64,000 nt of DNA from Bacteroidaceae bacterium (GCA_017560125.1 JAFYOS010000028.1:21714-85713); one strand, 5' to 3'. Counted from the first letter of the stretch, positions 34,524-44,767 are shown. Translations and numbers: made by a program. The notes: generated by a model not told the origin, from the letters alone.

Positions 34524-36446
34524 TTATTTGTTGTTGTTTCTCTTAAGCTCCTCGTTGCGACGCTCAAGCTCCTTCTGCATTGCTTCGAGGTTTGCCATGA
34601 AGTTAGTGCGCTTCGTGGGGTTGTTCTTGTTCTTCTCGTAGTATGCTTCCATCTTCTTCAGGAGCTCGTTCTCGTCAACCTTGTAGCGGAGGTAAATGAA
34701 TATTCCCACGCTTATAAGGGTCGAGAGGAAGTAGTAGTAGTTCAATCCTGCCGAGTAGTCGTTGAAGATGAAGAAGAACATGATGGGCATGAAGTACATC
34801 ATCCAGCGCATGATTTTCATCTGCTGTGCCTGCTCGGGTGAGCCACCCATGTTGGGCTGCATCTTCGAGGTGTAGTAGGTGTTGGCAATCTGCACCAAGC
34901 AGAAGAGCAAGCAGAAGAGGCTTATGTGGTTGCCGATGGGCCATATAGATGTGCCCCAGCTGATTACTGCATCGTATGTAGAGAGGTCGTTAGCCCACAG
35001 GAAGCTCTGCTGGCGCAATTCGATGGCGTTGGGCACGAAATTGAACATGGCGATGAAGATAGGCATCTGTATGAGCATGGGCAAGCAGCCACCCATGGGG
35101 CTTGCGCCATACTTGCTGTAGAGCATCATTATCTCCTGCTGTTTTCTCATCGCATCCTCCTGTTTGGGGTATTTTGCGTTTATCTCGTCTATGTAGGGCT
35201 TCAATGCGCGCATTTTGGCCGATGATACGTACGATTTGTATGTAAAGGGATATACGATGGCTTTTACGATAAGTGTGAGCAACAGCAACACGAGTCCCAT
35301 GCTCATTCCCCAGCCGGTGAGCCAGTCGAAGAGGTACATGATGAAGAAACGGTTAATCCAACGTACAATGGGCCAGCCAAAGTAGATGAGGCGCTGCAAC
35401 TGCAGGTCGTTGTCCTCGCCACCAATTAGCTCGTTGCTCTCCTTGAGCACGCTGAACTTGTTGGGGCCGAAGTAGAATGACAGGTCTGTAGCCACCTTGC
35501 CTGTGGGGTCGAAGGGTGTGCTCATGTCGGCAATGCAGGTCTTCATATAGCCCTTGCCTTCGTGCAGTGTGTCCGACTCGAGTACAACGTCGTCGAATTT
35601 GTTCTTGCCCACCATGATGCACGAGAAGAACTGGTTTTTGAATGCTACCCAGTCAACGGGCTCTTTTATCTTTTCGCTGTCGTCGCTGCGCTCGTTCAAG
35701 TGGTCGATATCCTCCTCGGTCTTGTATGTGAGCGATGTGTACTGCTGCTCGAATGTGAAGCCCTTCTCCTGCTGGCGCAAAATCTGCTCCCATACGATGT
35801 TCATCTGCTTGGTCGATGCCGAGAAGATGTTCTCTGTATTGTGGGCCTCTATCGACAGGTCAACTACGTAGCTGTCGGGCAACAGGCGATAGGTGAGGTC
35901 GATATATTTGTCGGCGGCGAACGACAGACGCATTACAACGCTGTTGTCGGTTGCGTTCACGGGTGTGAAGTAGAGCTTGCGGGTGTCGATGTTTTCCTCT
36001 TTGCCGTCGATGGTGAAGTAGAGCTGATTGTATATCTTGTCGTCGCTGCGGCGGGCGTTGCGCACGATGTTATCCTCCTCGCTGAAGAGTGTCACGGGCT
36101 GTCCCTCCTGGTTGTTGTAGTCGGCAAGTGTAGCCGAGCAGATGCGTCCGCCCAAGGTAGATATGCGGATGCTCAGTTTTTCGTTGGCGAGTGTAACGAA
36201 GCTCTCTTCGCCGTTCAATGCGTTGAAGAGTATCGAGGTGCTGTCTGCGCCGAGGGCCTTTATCTCCTGAGCCTGTTTTTCGATGAGTGCTCTTGCCTCG
36301 GCCTCCTGCTGCTCAATTACGGCAGCTATAGAATCCTGATATCGTTTTTGTGCCTCAATCTGTTGTGGGTCGGGCTGGTTGAAGTATATGAATGAAACCA
36401 GAACCAAGCCTATCAATCCAAATCCAATAAGGTTATTTTTGTCCAT
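34524..36446 (-). CDS. yidC: YidC, membrane protein insertase
   Basis: 640 residues, longer than E. coli YidC (548). N-terminal helix (about 6-22) anchors a large periplasmic beta domain (about 60-330, e.g. KLSIRISTLGGRICSATLADY). The conserved Oxa1/YidC five-helix core spans about 360-590, with MRALKPYIDEINAKYPKQEDAMRKQQEIMMLYSKYG and LIQMPIFIAMFNF. A long basic C-terminal tail (KRTNFMANLEAMQKELERRNEELKRNNNK) may touch ribosomes. It inserts membrane proteins with or without SecYEG. A TACCTTTG box lies 51 bases upstream. Confidence 0.97.
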   Translation of the reverse strand: MDKNNLIGFGLIGLVLVSFIYFNQPDPQQIEAQKRYQDSIAAVIEQQEAEARALIEKQAQEIKALGADSTSILFNALNGEESFVTLANEKLSIRISTLGGRICSATLADYNNQEGQPVTLFSEEDNIVRNARRSDDKIYNQLYFTIDGKEENIDTRKLYFTPVNATDNSVVMRLSFAADKYIDLTYRLLPDSYVVDLSIEAHNTENIFSASTKQMNIVWEQILRQQEKGFTFEQQYTSLTYKTEEDIDHLNERSDDSEKIKEPVDWVAFKNQFFSCIMVGKNKFDDVVLESDTLHEGKGYMKTCIADMSTPFDPTGKVATDLSFYFGPNKFSVLKESNELIGGEDNDLQLQRLIYFGWPIVRWINRFFIMYLFDWLTGWGMSMGLVLLLLTLIVKAIVYPFTYKSYVSSAKMRALKPYIDEINAKYPKQEDAMRKQQEIMMLYSKYGASPMGGCLPMLIQMPIFIAMFNFVPNAIELRQQSFLWANDLSTYDAVISWGTSIWPIGNHISLFCLLFCLVQIANTYYTSKMQPNMGGSPEQAQQMKIMRWMMYFMPIMFFFIFNDYSAGLNYYYFLSTLISVGIFIYLRYKVDENELLKKMEAYYEKNKNNPTKRTNFMANLEAMQKELERRNEELKRNNNK

Positions 36447-36496
36447 AATTTATTAGTAGGTTTTATCTTTTAAAGTCTTTTCTTTCAAACAAGTTG

Positions 36497-36504
36497 CAAA
36501 GGTA
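36497..36504 (-). promoter_or_regulatory. -7 box candidate for yidC
   Basis: TACCTTTG on the minus strand. No clear -33 element. Confidence 0.6.
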
Positions 36505-36662
36505 AGAAAAATAAGGAAATATTTGCTGTTTTGCCGTAAATTTATTTCTCTGTGCGGCGAAACCCGCCGGCTCATAGCTGTTGCGTTGCCGGGGAGTGGT
36601 GTCATATTGTCTATTATGGCTTTTGCCGAAGATCGTCTTCGTCTCGGAAAATCTCAAACAAG

Positions 36663-36694
36663 TTTGGCTTTTCGCTCGGCTTGCACTATCTTTG
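36663..36694 (+). promoter_or_regulatory. Promoter of the DUF3078 gene
   Basis: TTTG (36663-36666), 20 bases, TATCTTTG (36687-36694), 44 bases before the ATG. Confidence 0.7.
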
Positions 36695-36738
36695 CCATTG
36701 GAATGGGGATGATGGTTTTATGAACAGATTTTTGTATT

Positions 36739-38241
36739 ATGAAGAATATCACATTTGCGTTACTCTTGCTCTCTCTGGTGTCTATTTCTGTTGGCGCCCA
36801 AAATGATATAGTCGGCTTGAATGCCGATACCGTAACGGTTGTTACCGAGGAACTTGTGCTTGCCGGCGATACGGTTGTGGACGATACTACAGCGGTCGAT
36901 TCTGCCGCCGTGGATTCCGTTGTGGTTGAAACGGCCGACACGTTGTCGTTGAGCGTCGATACCATTCCCGCCGAGGAGCCCGTGGAGGTGGTTCTCATTG
37001 CAACCGATGCTTCGGGGGTGAAGGATTTGTTCAGCCGCCGCCTCGACTCCATCGTTGCCCGATTTGATACGCTCGATGTGGATTTGAGCAATGTGGATGG
37101 CAGCGAACGCACCAATCCCACGTTTGTGCGTATATATATGCGCCCCACACTCTATCGTTCGGTGCTGGGCGAGAATTTTTACAAGGACGCCTCTTTCGAC
37201 GGCGATGCCAACGACAGCCAAATGGGCGTGGATGCCAAGCGTAAAAAGATTATCGACGGTCTGTTGCTCGAGCTCTACAAGAACAATCCTTCTCGCGTGT
37301 GGGCCACCGAAGACGAGATAAATAAAGAGGTTACAACCAATCAGACTGCACAGCAGATGTCTGGCATAACCCTTAATACCATTCAGCCCATAGCTATGCC
37401 CGATGCATTGACCGGCGACCTTAAGACCAAGGTCGTCAAGCCCAATTATTGGCGCACGACCGGTGGATTTGGTATAAATTACACTCAGAACTTTTTCTCG
37501 GACAACTGGCGCAGTGGTGGTGAGAACACCAAGAACATGTTGGTCAATGCCGAATTCAAGCTCAATTACGACGACAAGAAGAAAATAAAATTCGAAAACC
37601 ACCTCGAGGCCAAGCTGGGCTTCTATACCTCGCCGTCGGATACGGTGCACAGCATAAAGACCAATCAGGACCTGTTGCGTTTTACCACCAAGTTGGGCTA
37701 CCAGGGCTGGAAAAATATCTACTATTCGGTGAAGGCTCAGGTGTGGACGCAGTTCCTGCCGTTCTACGATGCCAACCAAAGTGATTTCCGTTCGAATTTC
37801 ATGGCTCCTTTCAATGCCAACTTCTCGTTCGGTATCGATTTCAAGCCCAATATCTCCAAGGGTACGCTCTCTATCTATTGCGCTCCTTTGTCGGCATATA
37901 ACTACCGCTTCGTGAGATATGGCGACCTTGCTGTGAGCCATTACGGAATACGTAAGGGTCGTCACCACTACGAGGACTTCGGTACCAACCTCGAGGTGAA
38001 TGGTACATTCCAGATCCTCAAGAACCTTTCGTGGAAAACCCGTTTATATTTCTATACCACATATTCGCGTGTGGAGCATGATTGGGAGAATACATTCTCG
38101 TTCAGTTTCAACCGCTATATCTCGGCGTCGATGTTCATTCACAGCCGTTTCGACGACAAGGCGCGCAGCCAGTTCAGCGACAAATTCGGATATTGGCAGA
38201 TATACCAGAATATGATGATTGGTCTTACCTATTCGTGGTAG
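36739..38241 (+). CDS. DUF3078 outer-membrane protein
   Basis: 500 residues with signal peptide MKNITFALLLLSLVSISVGA. A low-complexity Thr/Val/Asp linker (about 22-85) leads to a DUF3078 barrel (about 230-500) with YWRTTGGFGINYTQNFFSDNWRSGGENT and aromatic alternating strands to the final Trp. DUF3078 is a Bacteroidota outer-membrane barrel family of unknown cargo. The extra Val/Asp-rich linker is unusual. Followed 28 bases later by the antiporter gene on the same strand. Confidence 0.85.
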   Translation: MKNITFALLLLSLVSISVGAQNDIVGLNADTVTVVTEELVLAGDTVVDDTTAVDSAAVDSVVVETADTLSLSVDTIPAEEPVEVVLIATDASGVKDLFSRRLDSIVARFDTLDVDLSNVDGSERTNPTFVRIYMRPTLYRSVLGENFYKDASFDGDANDSQMGVDAKRKKIIDGLLLELYKNNPSRVWATEDEINKEVTTNQTAQQMSGITLNTIQPIAMPDALTGDLKTKVVKPNYWRTTGGFGINYTQNFFSDNWRSGGENTKNMLVNAEFKLNYDDKKKIKFENHLEAKLGFYTSPSDTVHSIKTNQDLLRFTTKLGYQGWKNIYYSVKAQVWTQFLPFYDANQSDFRSNFMAPFNANFSFGIDFKPNISKGTLSIYCAPLSAYNYRFVRYGDLAVSHYGIRKGRHHYEDFGTNLEVNGTFQILKNLSWKTRLYFYTTYSRVEHDWENTFSFSFNRYISASMFIHSRFDDKARSQFSDKFGYWQIYQNMMIGLTYSW

Positions 38242-38269
38242 CGGATATAATGTGTCGATTATTTAGAAA

Positions 38270-40327
38270 ATGAGTGTGATGATAGATTTGAATAGCTTTT
38301 TCCCGATAACAGATACCACTTGGATATTCTTCATAGTGCTGTGCATCATACTGTTTGCCCCCTTGCTGTTTACGAAACTGCGTATGCCGCATATCATCGG
38401 TATGATTTTTGCCGGTCTGCTCATAGGCCCTCACGGATTCAATATATTGGCCTATGACAGCAGCTTCGAGCTCTTTGGCGACGTGGGCCTTTTCTATATA
38501 ATGTTCCTTGCCAGCCTCGAGATAAACATGCAGGAAATGAAGATGGCGCAGGGTGGAGCTGTTCTGCTCGGATTGACCGCCTTCATATTTCCGCTGGCGA
38601 TAGGTGTCGTTGCCAATATGACGCTCCTCGACTACGGCTTGGCGGCGTCGGTGTTGCTGGCCAGTATGTACGCCTCGCACACACTTATTGCCTATCCCAT
38701 TGTGGCCCGTTACGGTCTTTCGCGCCTGCGTTGCGTGAATTTTGCCGTCGGCGGCACCATTGTTACCGATACGCTCACCCTTTTTGTGCTTGCTGTCATC
38801 GGTGGACTATATAAGGGCGACTCAGGAGCGTGGTTCTTCACGGCGCTGTTGCTGAAAATGATACTGCTCACAATGGTCATAGTGTTTGTTTTCCCTCGCA
38901 TTGCCCGTTACTTCTTCCGCAAGTACAACGATGGAATCATACAATATATTTTTGTGATGGCGATGCTATTCTTGGGTGCCGGGCTCATGGAACTTGTGGG
39001 CATGGAGGGCATTTTGGGCGCCTTCATCACCGGATTGGCGCTCAATCGCCTCATACCGCGTTCTTCGCCGCTGATGAAGCATATTGAATTTGTGGGCAAC
39101 GCCCTATTCATTCCCTACTTCCTTATCGGTGTGGGAATGATTATCAATCTGAAGGTGCTCTTCGGCGGGGGAAATGCCTTGATGGTTGCAGGGGTGATGA
39201 TTGTCATTGCGCTCTTCGGTAAATGGCTGGCCTCGCTCGTCACACAGAAGGTTTATGGCATGTCGGGCGACGAGCGTCGTCTGATGTTCGGCCTCAGCAA
39301 TGCCCAAGCGGCTGCTACGCTTGCAGCCGTGCTTGTCGGTTACAATATCATTTTGGAAGATGGTTCGCGTCTGCTGAACGACGATGTGCTCAACGGCACC
39401 ATCGTGCTCATACTTGTTACATGTGTCATCAGTTCCATTCTCACCGAAACTTCGTCGCGCAAGATTGCTATGTCGGGCGAGATCATCGACAAGCCCGTCG
39501 ATACAATGGACAAGACGCTCATCAGTCTTGCCAACCCCGATATGGTGGATAGATTGATGAATCTGGCCTTCCTCATACGCAAAGAGGGCTCCAAAGTGCC
39601 CTTGTCGGCTGTAAATGTCGTGCTCGACGAGGACGAAAAGCAGATGGCTCGTGGTACCAAGGTGCTCGAGAAGGCCGAGGATATTGCAGCAACCGTAAAT
39701 GTGCCTTTGCTCACCAAACTGCGATTGACCACCAACCTCTCGCACGGTATCATCCACGAGATGAAAGAGAACAACTACACCGAGCTTATTGTGGGTTTCC
39801 ACGAAAAATCGTCGCCCAACGATTCGTTCCTCGGTACGGTGCTGCCCGAACTTCTCACCGGCCTCTACTGCCAGATAGTGATGGCGCGCCTTACAATGCC
39901 CATAAATACCATCAGGTGCATACACATTACATTCCCTGCCAAGACCGAGTTCGAGGCCGGATTCTTCCACTGGGTCGATCAGACTGAGCGGCTGGCTGCC
40001 GGCCTTGATTGTCGCATTAAGTACCATGGTCACATAGATACCATGACGCTCATTCAGCGACATCTGAAAGAGAACAAGAGCAAGATACGTGCCGAATATT
40101 TCGAGACGGATGGCGGCAACGACCTTAAGCGCATTTCGGAACTGGTCAAGGAAGATCACCTGTTGATAGTGGTTAGCGCCCGTCGCGGCTCAATATCCTT
40201 CCGCCCGTCGCTCGACCATATTTTCACACAGATACAGAGGAACTACACAGGTCGTAGCATATTGCTGATATATCCTAACGGCTATTCGATAGATTCGGAT
40301 ATGACCGAGATGCCCCCCCTTATTTAG
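38270..40327 (+). CDS. CPA2-family cation:proton antiporter
   Basis: 685 residues. About 12 membrane helices (about 17-410) of Kef/NapA type, with LRMPHIIGMIFAGLLIGPHG, the paired TLIAYPIVAR and the half-helix stretches GGTIVTDTLTLFVLAVIGG (Asp in the transport centre) and GMEGILGAFITGLALNRLI. The C-terminal 250 residues form a soluble USP-like domain (ELIVGFHEK ... LLIVVSARRGSISF). Family members exchange Na+ or K+ for H+. The ion cannot be read from sequence. Confidence 0.9.
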   Translation: MSVMIDLNSFFPITDTTWIFFIVLCIILFAPLLFTKLRMPHIIGMIFAGLLIGPHGFNILAYDSSFELFGDVGLFYIMFLASLEINMQEMKMAQGGAVLLGLTAFIFPLAIGVVANMTLLDYGLAASVLLASMYASHTLIAYPIVARYGLSRLRCVNFAVGGTIVTDTLTLFVLAVIGGLYKGDSGAWFFTALLLKMILLTMVIVFVFPRIARYFFRKYNDGIIQYIFVMAMLFLGAGLMELVGMEGILGAFITGLALNRLIPRSSPLMKHIEFVGNALFIPYFLIGVGMIINLKVLFGGGNALMVAGVMIVIALFGKWLASLVTQKVYGMSGDERRLMFGLSNAQAAATLAAVLVGYNIILEDGSRLLNDDVLNGTIVLILVTCVISSILTETSSRKIAMSGEIIDKPVDTMDKTLISLANPDMVDRLMNLAFLIRKEGSKVPLSAVNVVLDEDEKQMARGTKVLEKAEDIAATVNVPLLTKLRLTTNLSHGIIHEMKENNYTELIVGFHEKSSPNDSFLGTVLPELLTGLYCQIVMARLTMPINTIRCIHITFPAKTEFEAGFFHWVDQTERLAAGLDCRIKYHGHIDTMTLIQRHLKENKSKIRAEYFETDGGNDLKRISELVKEDHLLIVVSARRGSISFRPSLDHIFTQIQRNYTGRSILLIYPNGYSIDSDMTEMPPLI

Positions 40328-41454
40328 TTGGTCTGCTTCGCTTTTTCCTTTTTACGAAACAGGTTTATTCCAGTGTAAATATTTATTACACCGAAGCTGT
40401 TCACAATGGATATTGTGCTTTTGCGGTAGGTGTATGTGTGCGACACTATGGAGGCTCCCGCAAAGTAGCGGCTGTTGTTGTATAGAATGGCCGCACGCGA
40501 AATGAAATCTACATTTATGTTGTTCAATATGGAACGGTCTTCGTCGGTGTTTATCTTCGATTTCTTGTAGCCCAATGCCGGGGTCAGCGATACGTTGGCA
40601 AGGCAGTTCTTTGCGAATACCCAGTTGTAGCTGTATCCTGCATTTATGCTGAAGTCTTGATATTTCACACGGTTGAAATTTATCGACGGGTGCATCGCCT
40701 CCCTTATCTTCTCGTCGAACCGCCCGGCGTCCATGTGGAACGACTGGCTCGAGTAGCTGAGCCCCATGATGAACGTGCCACAGCTGATGCGCTGGTTTGT
40801 CGATTGACTGTATGCCGCGGGGTACGAGAAGTGCTTGTTATTGAATATATAATATAGGTTCAAGCCACTCTGTTCCACCGATATGCCGTCGAACAGCCTT
40901 CCGTCGGGGGTAATCTCCTTGTTGGTAACGGGGTCTTTGAACCCTTGCAGCTCCCTTATTCTGAACCCTTCGCCTGTCTTGCGGTGGAACACATCTATGC
41001 CCACCTTCGATGTATAGAAACTGAAATTCCAGTCGGTCTTTGTGTTGTGCCTGTCAAGGTCGAACGACCAGCCCAGAAATATCCATTTCCATCCCACATA
41101 CACTCCCAACTTGTTGCTGTTGTCGGGCGACAGGGTTATGCTTTGCGGGTTGCGACGTGCCGAGAACTTGTAGTATTCGTAGCAGTTGCTGTATTGCATC
41201 ATGAAGCTCCACTTGTACAGATTGGGGGTGATGTAGCGGGTGTCCTTCTCGTCCAGATGCTCGTCTATTATCTTGTTGGTGTATTTTATACCCCTGCTTG
41301 TGTAGTCCAATATGTAGCTGGGGTATTTGAACAGATGCAGCGAGTCGAGGTCGAACAGGCTTTGCGAGAATGAGGGCAACGCCATTATCGTTGACAATGT
41401 TAGCGCCAACGATATTCTCTGTACAACTGTTCCTACAAATCTGCTGTATCTCAT
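40324..41454 (-). CDS. DUF4421 outer-membrane barrel protein
   Basis: 376 residues with a signal peptide (RISLALTLSTIMALPSFS). DUF4421 hallmarks are YITPNLYKWSFMMQYSNCYEYYKF and the closing beta strands RYFAGASIVSHTYTYRKS. Fits an outer-membrane barrel; cargo unknown. Last gene of a five-gene convergent operon; its stop overlaps the antiporter stop by 4 bases, so the two transcripts share an end. Confidence 0.83.
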   Translation of the reverse strand: MRYSRFVGTVVQRISLALTLSTIMALPSFSQSLFDLDSLHLFKYPSYILDYTSRGIKYTNKIIDEHLDEKDTRYITPNLYKWSFMMQYSNCYEYYKFSARRNPQSITLSPDNSNKLGVYVGWKWIFLGWSFDLDRHNTKTDWNFSFYTSKVGIDVFHRKTGEGFRIRELQGFKDPVTNKEITPDGRLFDGISVEQSGLNLYYIFNNKHFSYPAAYSQSTNQRISCGTFIMGLSYSSQSFHMDAGRFDEKIREAMHPSINFNRVKYQDFSINAGYSYNWVFAKNCLANVSLTPALGYKKSKINTDEDRSILNNINVDFISRAAILYNNSRYFAGASIVSHTYTYRKSTISIVNSFGVINIYTGINLFRKKEKAKQTN

Positions 41455-41484
41455 ATATACAGTACAATTGCCGGGTGGTATTTG

Positions 41485-42465
41485 TTATAATATTTTGCCC
41501 AGAATTTTATCCATCACCCAGTTGGTGGGGGTTGCGCTGACGCTGTCGCATGTGCATATGCCGCGCTGTTGCAAGTGCTCTACGATGTTTTTTATCAATG
41601 GCAGTTGTACATAAAGCGGGTTGGGTACGTTGAACTCCTCGTGTCCGTTGCTGCTGTACAGATGTATGGGTTCGAAGGTAAATACCGAGAACTTTATGCT
41701 GCCTTCGCTGCCGAAAATCTCAATGTGGTCTTCGCGTGCCGATTCGTGTGCAACGAAGCACCACGAACCCGAGCCGGGAATGCCTGTTTCGAATTTGAAG
41801 CATGCGCTCACGGTGTCCTCGGCTTTGTAGAGGCCGCCACGGTTTGTTGAGTAGCCTTCAGCCTCGAGTATGCAGCCAAACATCTCCTGCAACAGGTCGA
41901 GCTGATGGGGCGCAAGGTCGTAGAAATATCCACCGCCGGCGATGTCGGGTATCACTCGCCACGGCAGGTTGCTGCGGTTGAAGTCGAGGTCGCGCGGGGG
42001 GACTGCAAAACGTATCTGCACGTTGAGTATTTTACCTATGCGTGGCAACAGCTCGCGTACTTTGCTGAAGTAGGGCAGATAGCGACGATAGTAGGCGACG
42101 AAGCATGGCACGCCTGTCTCTTGCGATATGCGGTTTATTCGTGCACAGTCCTCGTAGTTGGCCGCGAGGGGCTTCTCTACATATACGGGCTTTCCTGCCT
42201 TCATGGACATGATGGCGAATGTGGCGTGCGATGATGGGGGAGTGGCTATATACACCGCGTTCACTTCGGGGTCGTCAATGAGCTCCTGCGCATCGGTGTA
42301 CCACTTCGATATGCGGTTGCGCTTGGCATATGCCTTTGTTTTTTCCTTGTCGCGGCCCATTACTGCAACGACGGTCGATTCCTTCACGCAGTTGAATGCT
42401 GGTCCGCTTTTCTTTTCAGTGGCTTCGCCGCATCCTATGAACCCCCACTTTATTATCTTGTTCAT
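41485..42465 (-). CDS. Gfo/Idh/MocA-family oxidoreductase
   Basis: 326 residues, no signal peptide, cytosolic. N-terminal Rossmann fold: WGFIGCGEATEKKSGPAF (the GxGxxA analogue), VYIATPPSSHATFAIMSMKAGKPVYVEKPLA with the EKP motif. The second domain shows GGGYFYDLAPHQLDLLQ with the catalytic His. It oxidises or reduces a sugar or inositol with NAD(P). It sits 6 bases behind the Porin_10 gene and ahead of DUF4421, an odd place for a cytosolic enzyme. The substrate is unknown. Confidence 0.9.
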   Translation of the reverse strand: MNKIIKWGFIGCGEATEKKSGPAFNCVKESTVVAVMGRDKEKTKAYAKRNRISKWYTDAQELIDDPEVNAVYIATPPSSHATFAIMSMKAGKPVYVEKPLAANYEDCARINRISQETGVPCFVAYYRRYLPYFSKVRELLPRIGKILNVQIRFAVPPRDLDFNRSNLPWRVIPDIAGGGYFYDLAPHQLDLLQEMFGCILEAEGYSTNRGGLYKAEDTVSACFKFETGIPGSGSWCFVAHESAREDHIEIFGSEGSIKFSVFTFEPIHLYSSNGHEEFNVPNPLYVQLPLIKNIVEHLQQRGICTCDSVSATPTNWVMDKILGKIL

Positions 42466-42471
42466 GTTGCT

Positions 42472-44586
42472 TTAGTTATAGAAGTTCCACGATAGTCCGA
42501 ACCACAACGCCTTGGGGCTGATAGGGTAGTGTGGAGCAAGGAAATATCTCATGTTGCCTGTTCCCTCGTTTATGTGATGGTACATCACGTAGAAACGTGT
42601 CTGTTTCAATAGGAAATTGGCATAGATGTTCGCAATGGGGTAGTTGCCTACCTCTATTTTGTCGGCCTGGTTCTGTTGGTAGAATTGTCCCAGCGCCGGT
42701 GAGTAGTCGGGGGCATAGTATGATGTGAAGTAGCGCACGTCGGCTCCAAGCTCGGTGTTGAGCACCTTGGCTATACGGAATTTGAAGTACAGGTTGGCAT
42801 ATACATTCAGGTCGGGCAAGGGGAGAACCTCCTTGTTGCTGCTGTTCTGATATGTGAGCTCGGTTTCAAGGTTCAGTACACCCCACTTGAAGTCCTGTTT
42901 CAGTGTGGCCGACATCACCTGTATGTTGCTGCTCTCCTGTGCAACGGCTATTCTGTTCAGATATCCTGTGCCGCTTGCGTTGGCTATTGAGCGGTTGGCA
43001 AGGTATGTGTAGTCTTTTATGGTTTCCACACCTGCCGACAATTTTGTGCGCCAACGGTCGATGCCTATCGAGGCCTCTACGCGCGAACGGAACTCCTTGT
43101 CGAGGCTGTTGTCCCACCAGAAGTGCTCGGAATGGTAGTGCCTGAAATAGAACGACGGGTTGCTGTTCTTTATAAACGCCTTGGCGTCGAGATAGGCATT
43201 TTCCTTCCACAGGTCGAAGCTTAGGCGTGCGTTACCCTCGAGCAGAAAAGCACCAAGGTCTTCGCCGGCAATGGCTGTTTCGGCGCGCAGCTTGTAGTTG
43301 AGATGCTCGCCCTTGTCGCGCTGCAATATACCGCCTACGCTCAGTGTATATTCGTTGGTGGCGTTTCTTGCCTCGCCCATTCCACCCGGCAGTGTGTCGG
43401 GCAGTATGTATCTGTTGAAGTCGTATGTGGCATATGCTGTCAATCCGGCTACGGCCCATTTGTTGAATCCTTCGAGCAGCGACACGCCGAGTGTGTTCCT
43501 GATGTGTGTCTGCTTGATGTTGTCTATGGAGTCGTAGGGTAGGTATGTGTCGGCATAGAAATTATTGGGGCGAGCGTAGTTTATGTAGCTTCGGTCGTCG
43601 TATGTGATGTCCAGTGTGTGCGCGATGCGTGCCACGGGAACATACTCTATGACGCTTGTTTCGCCCTCTGCCACGGTTGTCGATAGTGTGTCGAGCAGTG
43701 CGTCCTCTTCTGTAGCTTCCACCTTGCGCTCGCGGTTGAAACCAAGGTTGTAGTTATGTGTTAGGAATGCCGAATAGACCTCGTTGCGGTTCCATGTTTT
43801 GTGGAAATTCACGGGTATGTCGTCCGATCCGAAGTTTTTGTTGCCGGCGTCGGTCTGTTCAGGGTTTGTAATGTATGTATCATCGGTGATACCGCCGTTT
43901 TCGGCCAGTTTTATGTGGTCGCGTGCGGCCAGCGCATAGAGCGAGTATTTGCTGCCCCTGTAATAGGTGTATAATGCAAATTTGGTGAATGCTGTCGATT
44001 GGCTGTCATATCGGCCTCGGCCATACAGATAGTCGAACAGGAAACCTGCACCGAATTTCTTGCCGGCGTTGGTGGCAAAATAGGCCCTGAAGCGGTCGTC
44101 GCCGGTGATTTTGTCGCCCGACTCGTTGTAGCTCAGGTTGGTGTATGGCGATTTTGTGTCGGTGAAGAAAAATTTGCTCACCGGCGTTACGAAATAGTCG
44201 TAGGGCTTAAGGAAACTGAATACGGGGAGTGCTTCGCGGTGGAAGAATATGCGCGACTGACGGGGCGAACCCATGTTGCCCAGGTAGTTGTACTCGCCGT
44301 TCATACCGTCGGTGTTGTGCCAGTTCTGATACAGGTGCTGCAATGTGTCTGCATCGACCGGTATCACCTCGCCCAGCAGTTCGCTCATGTGCCATTGGTG
44401 AATCTCCTGCGGCACGTTCAGTTCGGTCTTGGTGCTGTCGTGCTGGTGCTTTCTGAACGGACTATACACCTGACCACCTCCGAAACCCTCTTCGTTGTGG
44501 CCTCTTTCTATATTGTCGTTAATACCCTGTGCCTGTAGGGCAAGGGGTAACATCAGCAGTATTATGTATAATAATCCTTTTTTCAT
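42472..44586 (-). CDS. Putative porin (Porin_10 family)
   Basis: 704 residues with signal peptide MKKGLLYIILLMLPLALQA. The N-terminal 90 residues include HQWHMSELLGEVIPVDADTLQHLYQNWHNTDG, then NYLGNMGSPRQSRIFFHRE; both are typical of the Bacteroidota Porin_10 family. The rest is a beta barrel (aromatic alternating strands, last residues LWFGLSWNFYN). An outer-membrane channel; cargo unknown. Centre of the five-gene operon. Confidence 0.88.
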   Translation of the reverse strand: MKKGLLYIILLMLPLALQAQGINDNIERGHNEEGFGGGQVYSPFRKHQHDSTKTELNVPQEIHQWHMSELLGEVIPVDADTLQHLYQNWHNTDGMNGEYNYLGNMGSPRQSRIFFHREALPVFSFLKPYDYFVTPVSKFFFTDTKSPYTNLSYNESGDKITGDDRFRAYFATNAGKKFGAGFLFDYLYGRGRYDSQSTAFTKFALYTYYRGSKYSLYALAARDHIKLAENGGITDDTYITNPEQTDAGNKNFGSDDIPVNFHKTWNRNEVYSAFLTHNYNLGFNRERKVEATEEDALLDTLSTTVAEGETSVIEYVPVARIAHTLDITYDDRSYINYARPNNFYADTYLPYDSIDNIKQTHIRNTLGVSLLEGFNKWAVAGLTAYATYDFNRYILPDTLPGGMGEARNATNEYTLSVGGILQRDKGEHLNYKLRAETAIAGEDLGAFLLEGNARLSFDLWKENAYLDAKAFIKNSNPSFYFRHYHSEHFWWDNSLDKEFRSRVEASIGIDRWRTKLSAGVETIKDYTYLANRSIANASGTGYLNRIAVAQESSNIQVMSATLKQDFKWGVLNLETELTYQNSSNKEVLPLPDLNVYANLYFKFRIAKVLNTELGADVRYFTSYYAPDYSPALGQFYQQNQADKIEVGNYPIANIYANFLLKQTRFYVMYHHINEGTGNMRYFLAPHYPISPKALWFGLSWNFYN

Positions 44587-44596
44587 CGATTATGCG

Positions 44597-44767
44597 TCAA
44601 ATGATAAAGCGCAGAATATATTCTACCACTTTCAGTGTCAGCGACGTCATTCCTGCATAGAAAAACGGCTCGCGACTATCTACTGTTATGTATAGCAGTA
44701 TTGTAACCACTGCGCCTACAAGGAACAGTATGTTCAGTATGTATCTTGCTTTGTCTATCGAGTTCAC
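44597..44767 (-). CDS. 56-residue two-helix membrane protein with a GTG start
   Basis: Reads VNSIDKARYILNILFLVGAV (start), then a second helix near YAGMTSLTLKVVEYILRFII at the end. Two hydrophobic segments (about 10-27 and 38-55) make a small helical hairpin. There is no ATG in this frame between the preceding stop (44793) and the first hydrophobic helix; GTG 44767 is the only plausible start. The gap to the DUF4468 gene is 20 bases and to the porin gene 10, and the frame is open and codon-like. Function unknown. Likely translated by coupling. Confidence 0.75.
   Translation of the reverse strand: MNSIDKARYILNILFLVGAVVTILLYITVDSREPFFYAGMTSLTLKVVEYILRFII

Noticed and set aside
36505-36662. Possible extra gene between yidC and DUF3078
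   Set aside because: No frame has a credible start, length or composition; seen as intergenic.
36760-37968. 402-codon antisense open frame over the DUF3078 gene
   Set aside because: Shadow frame for the same reason.
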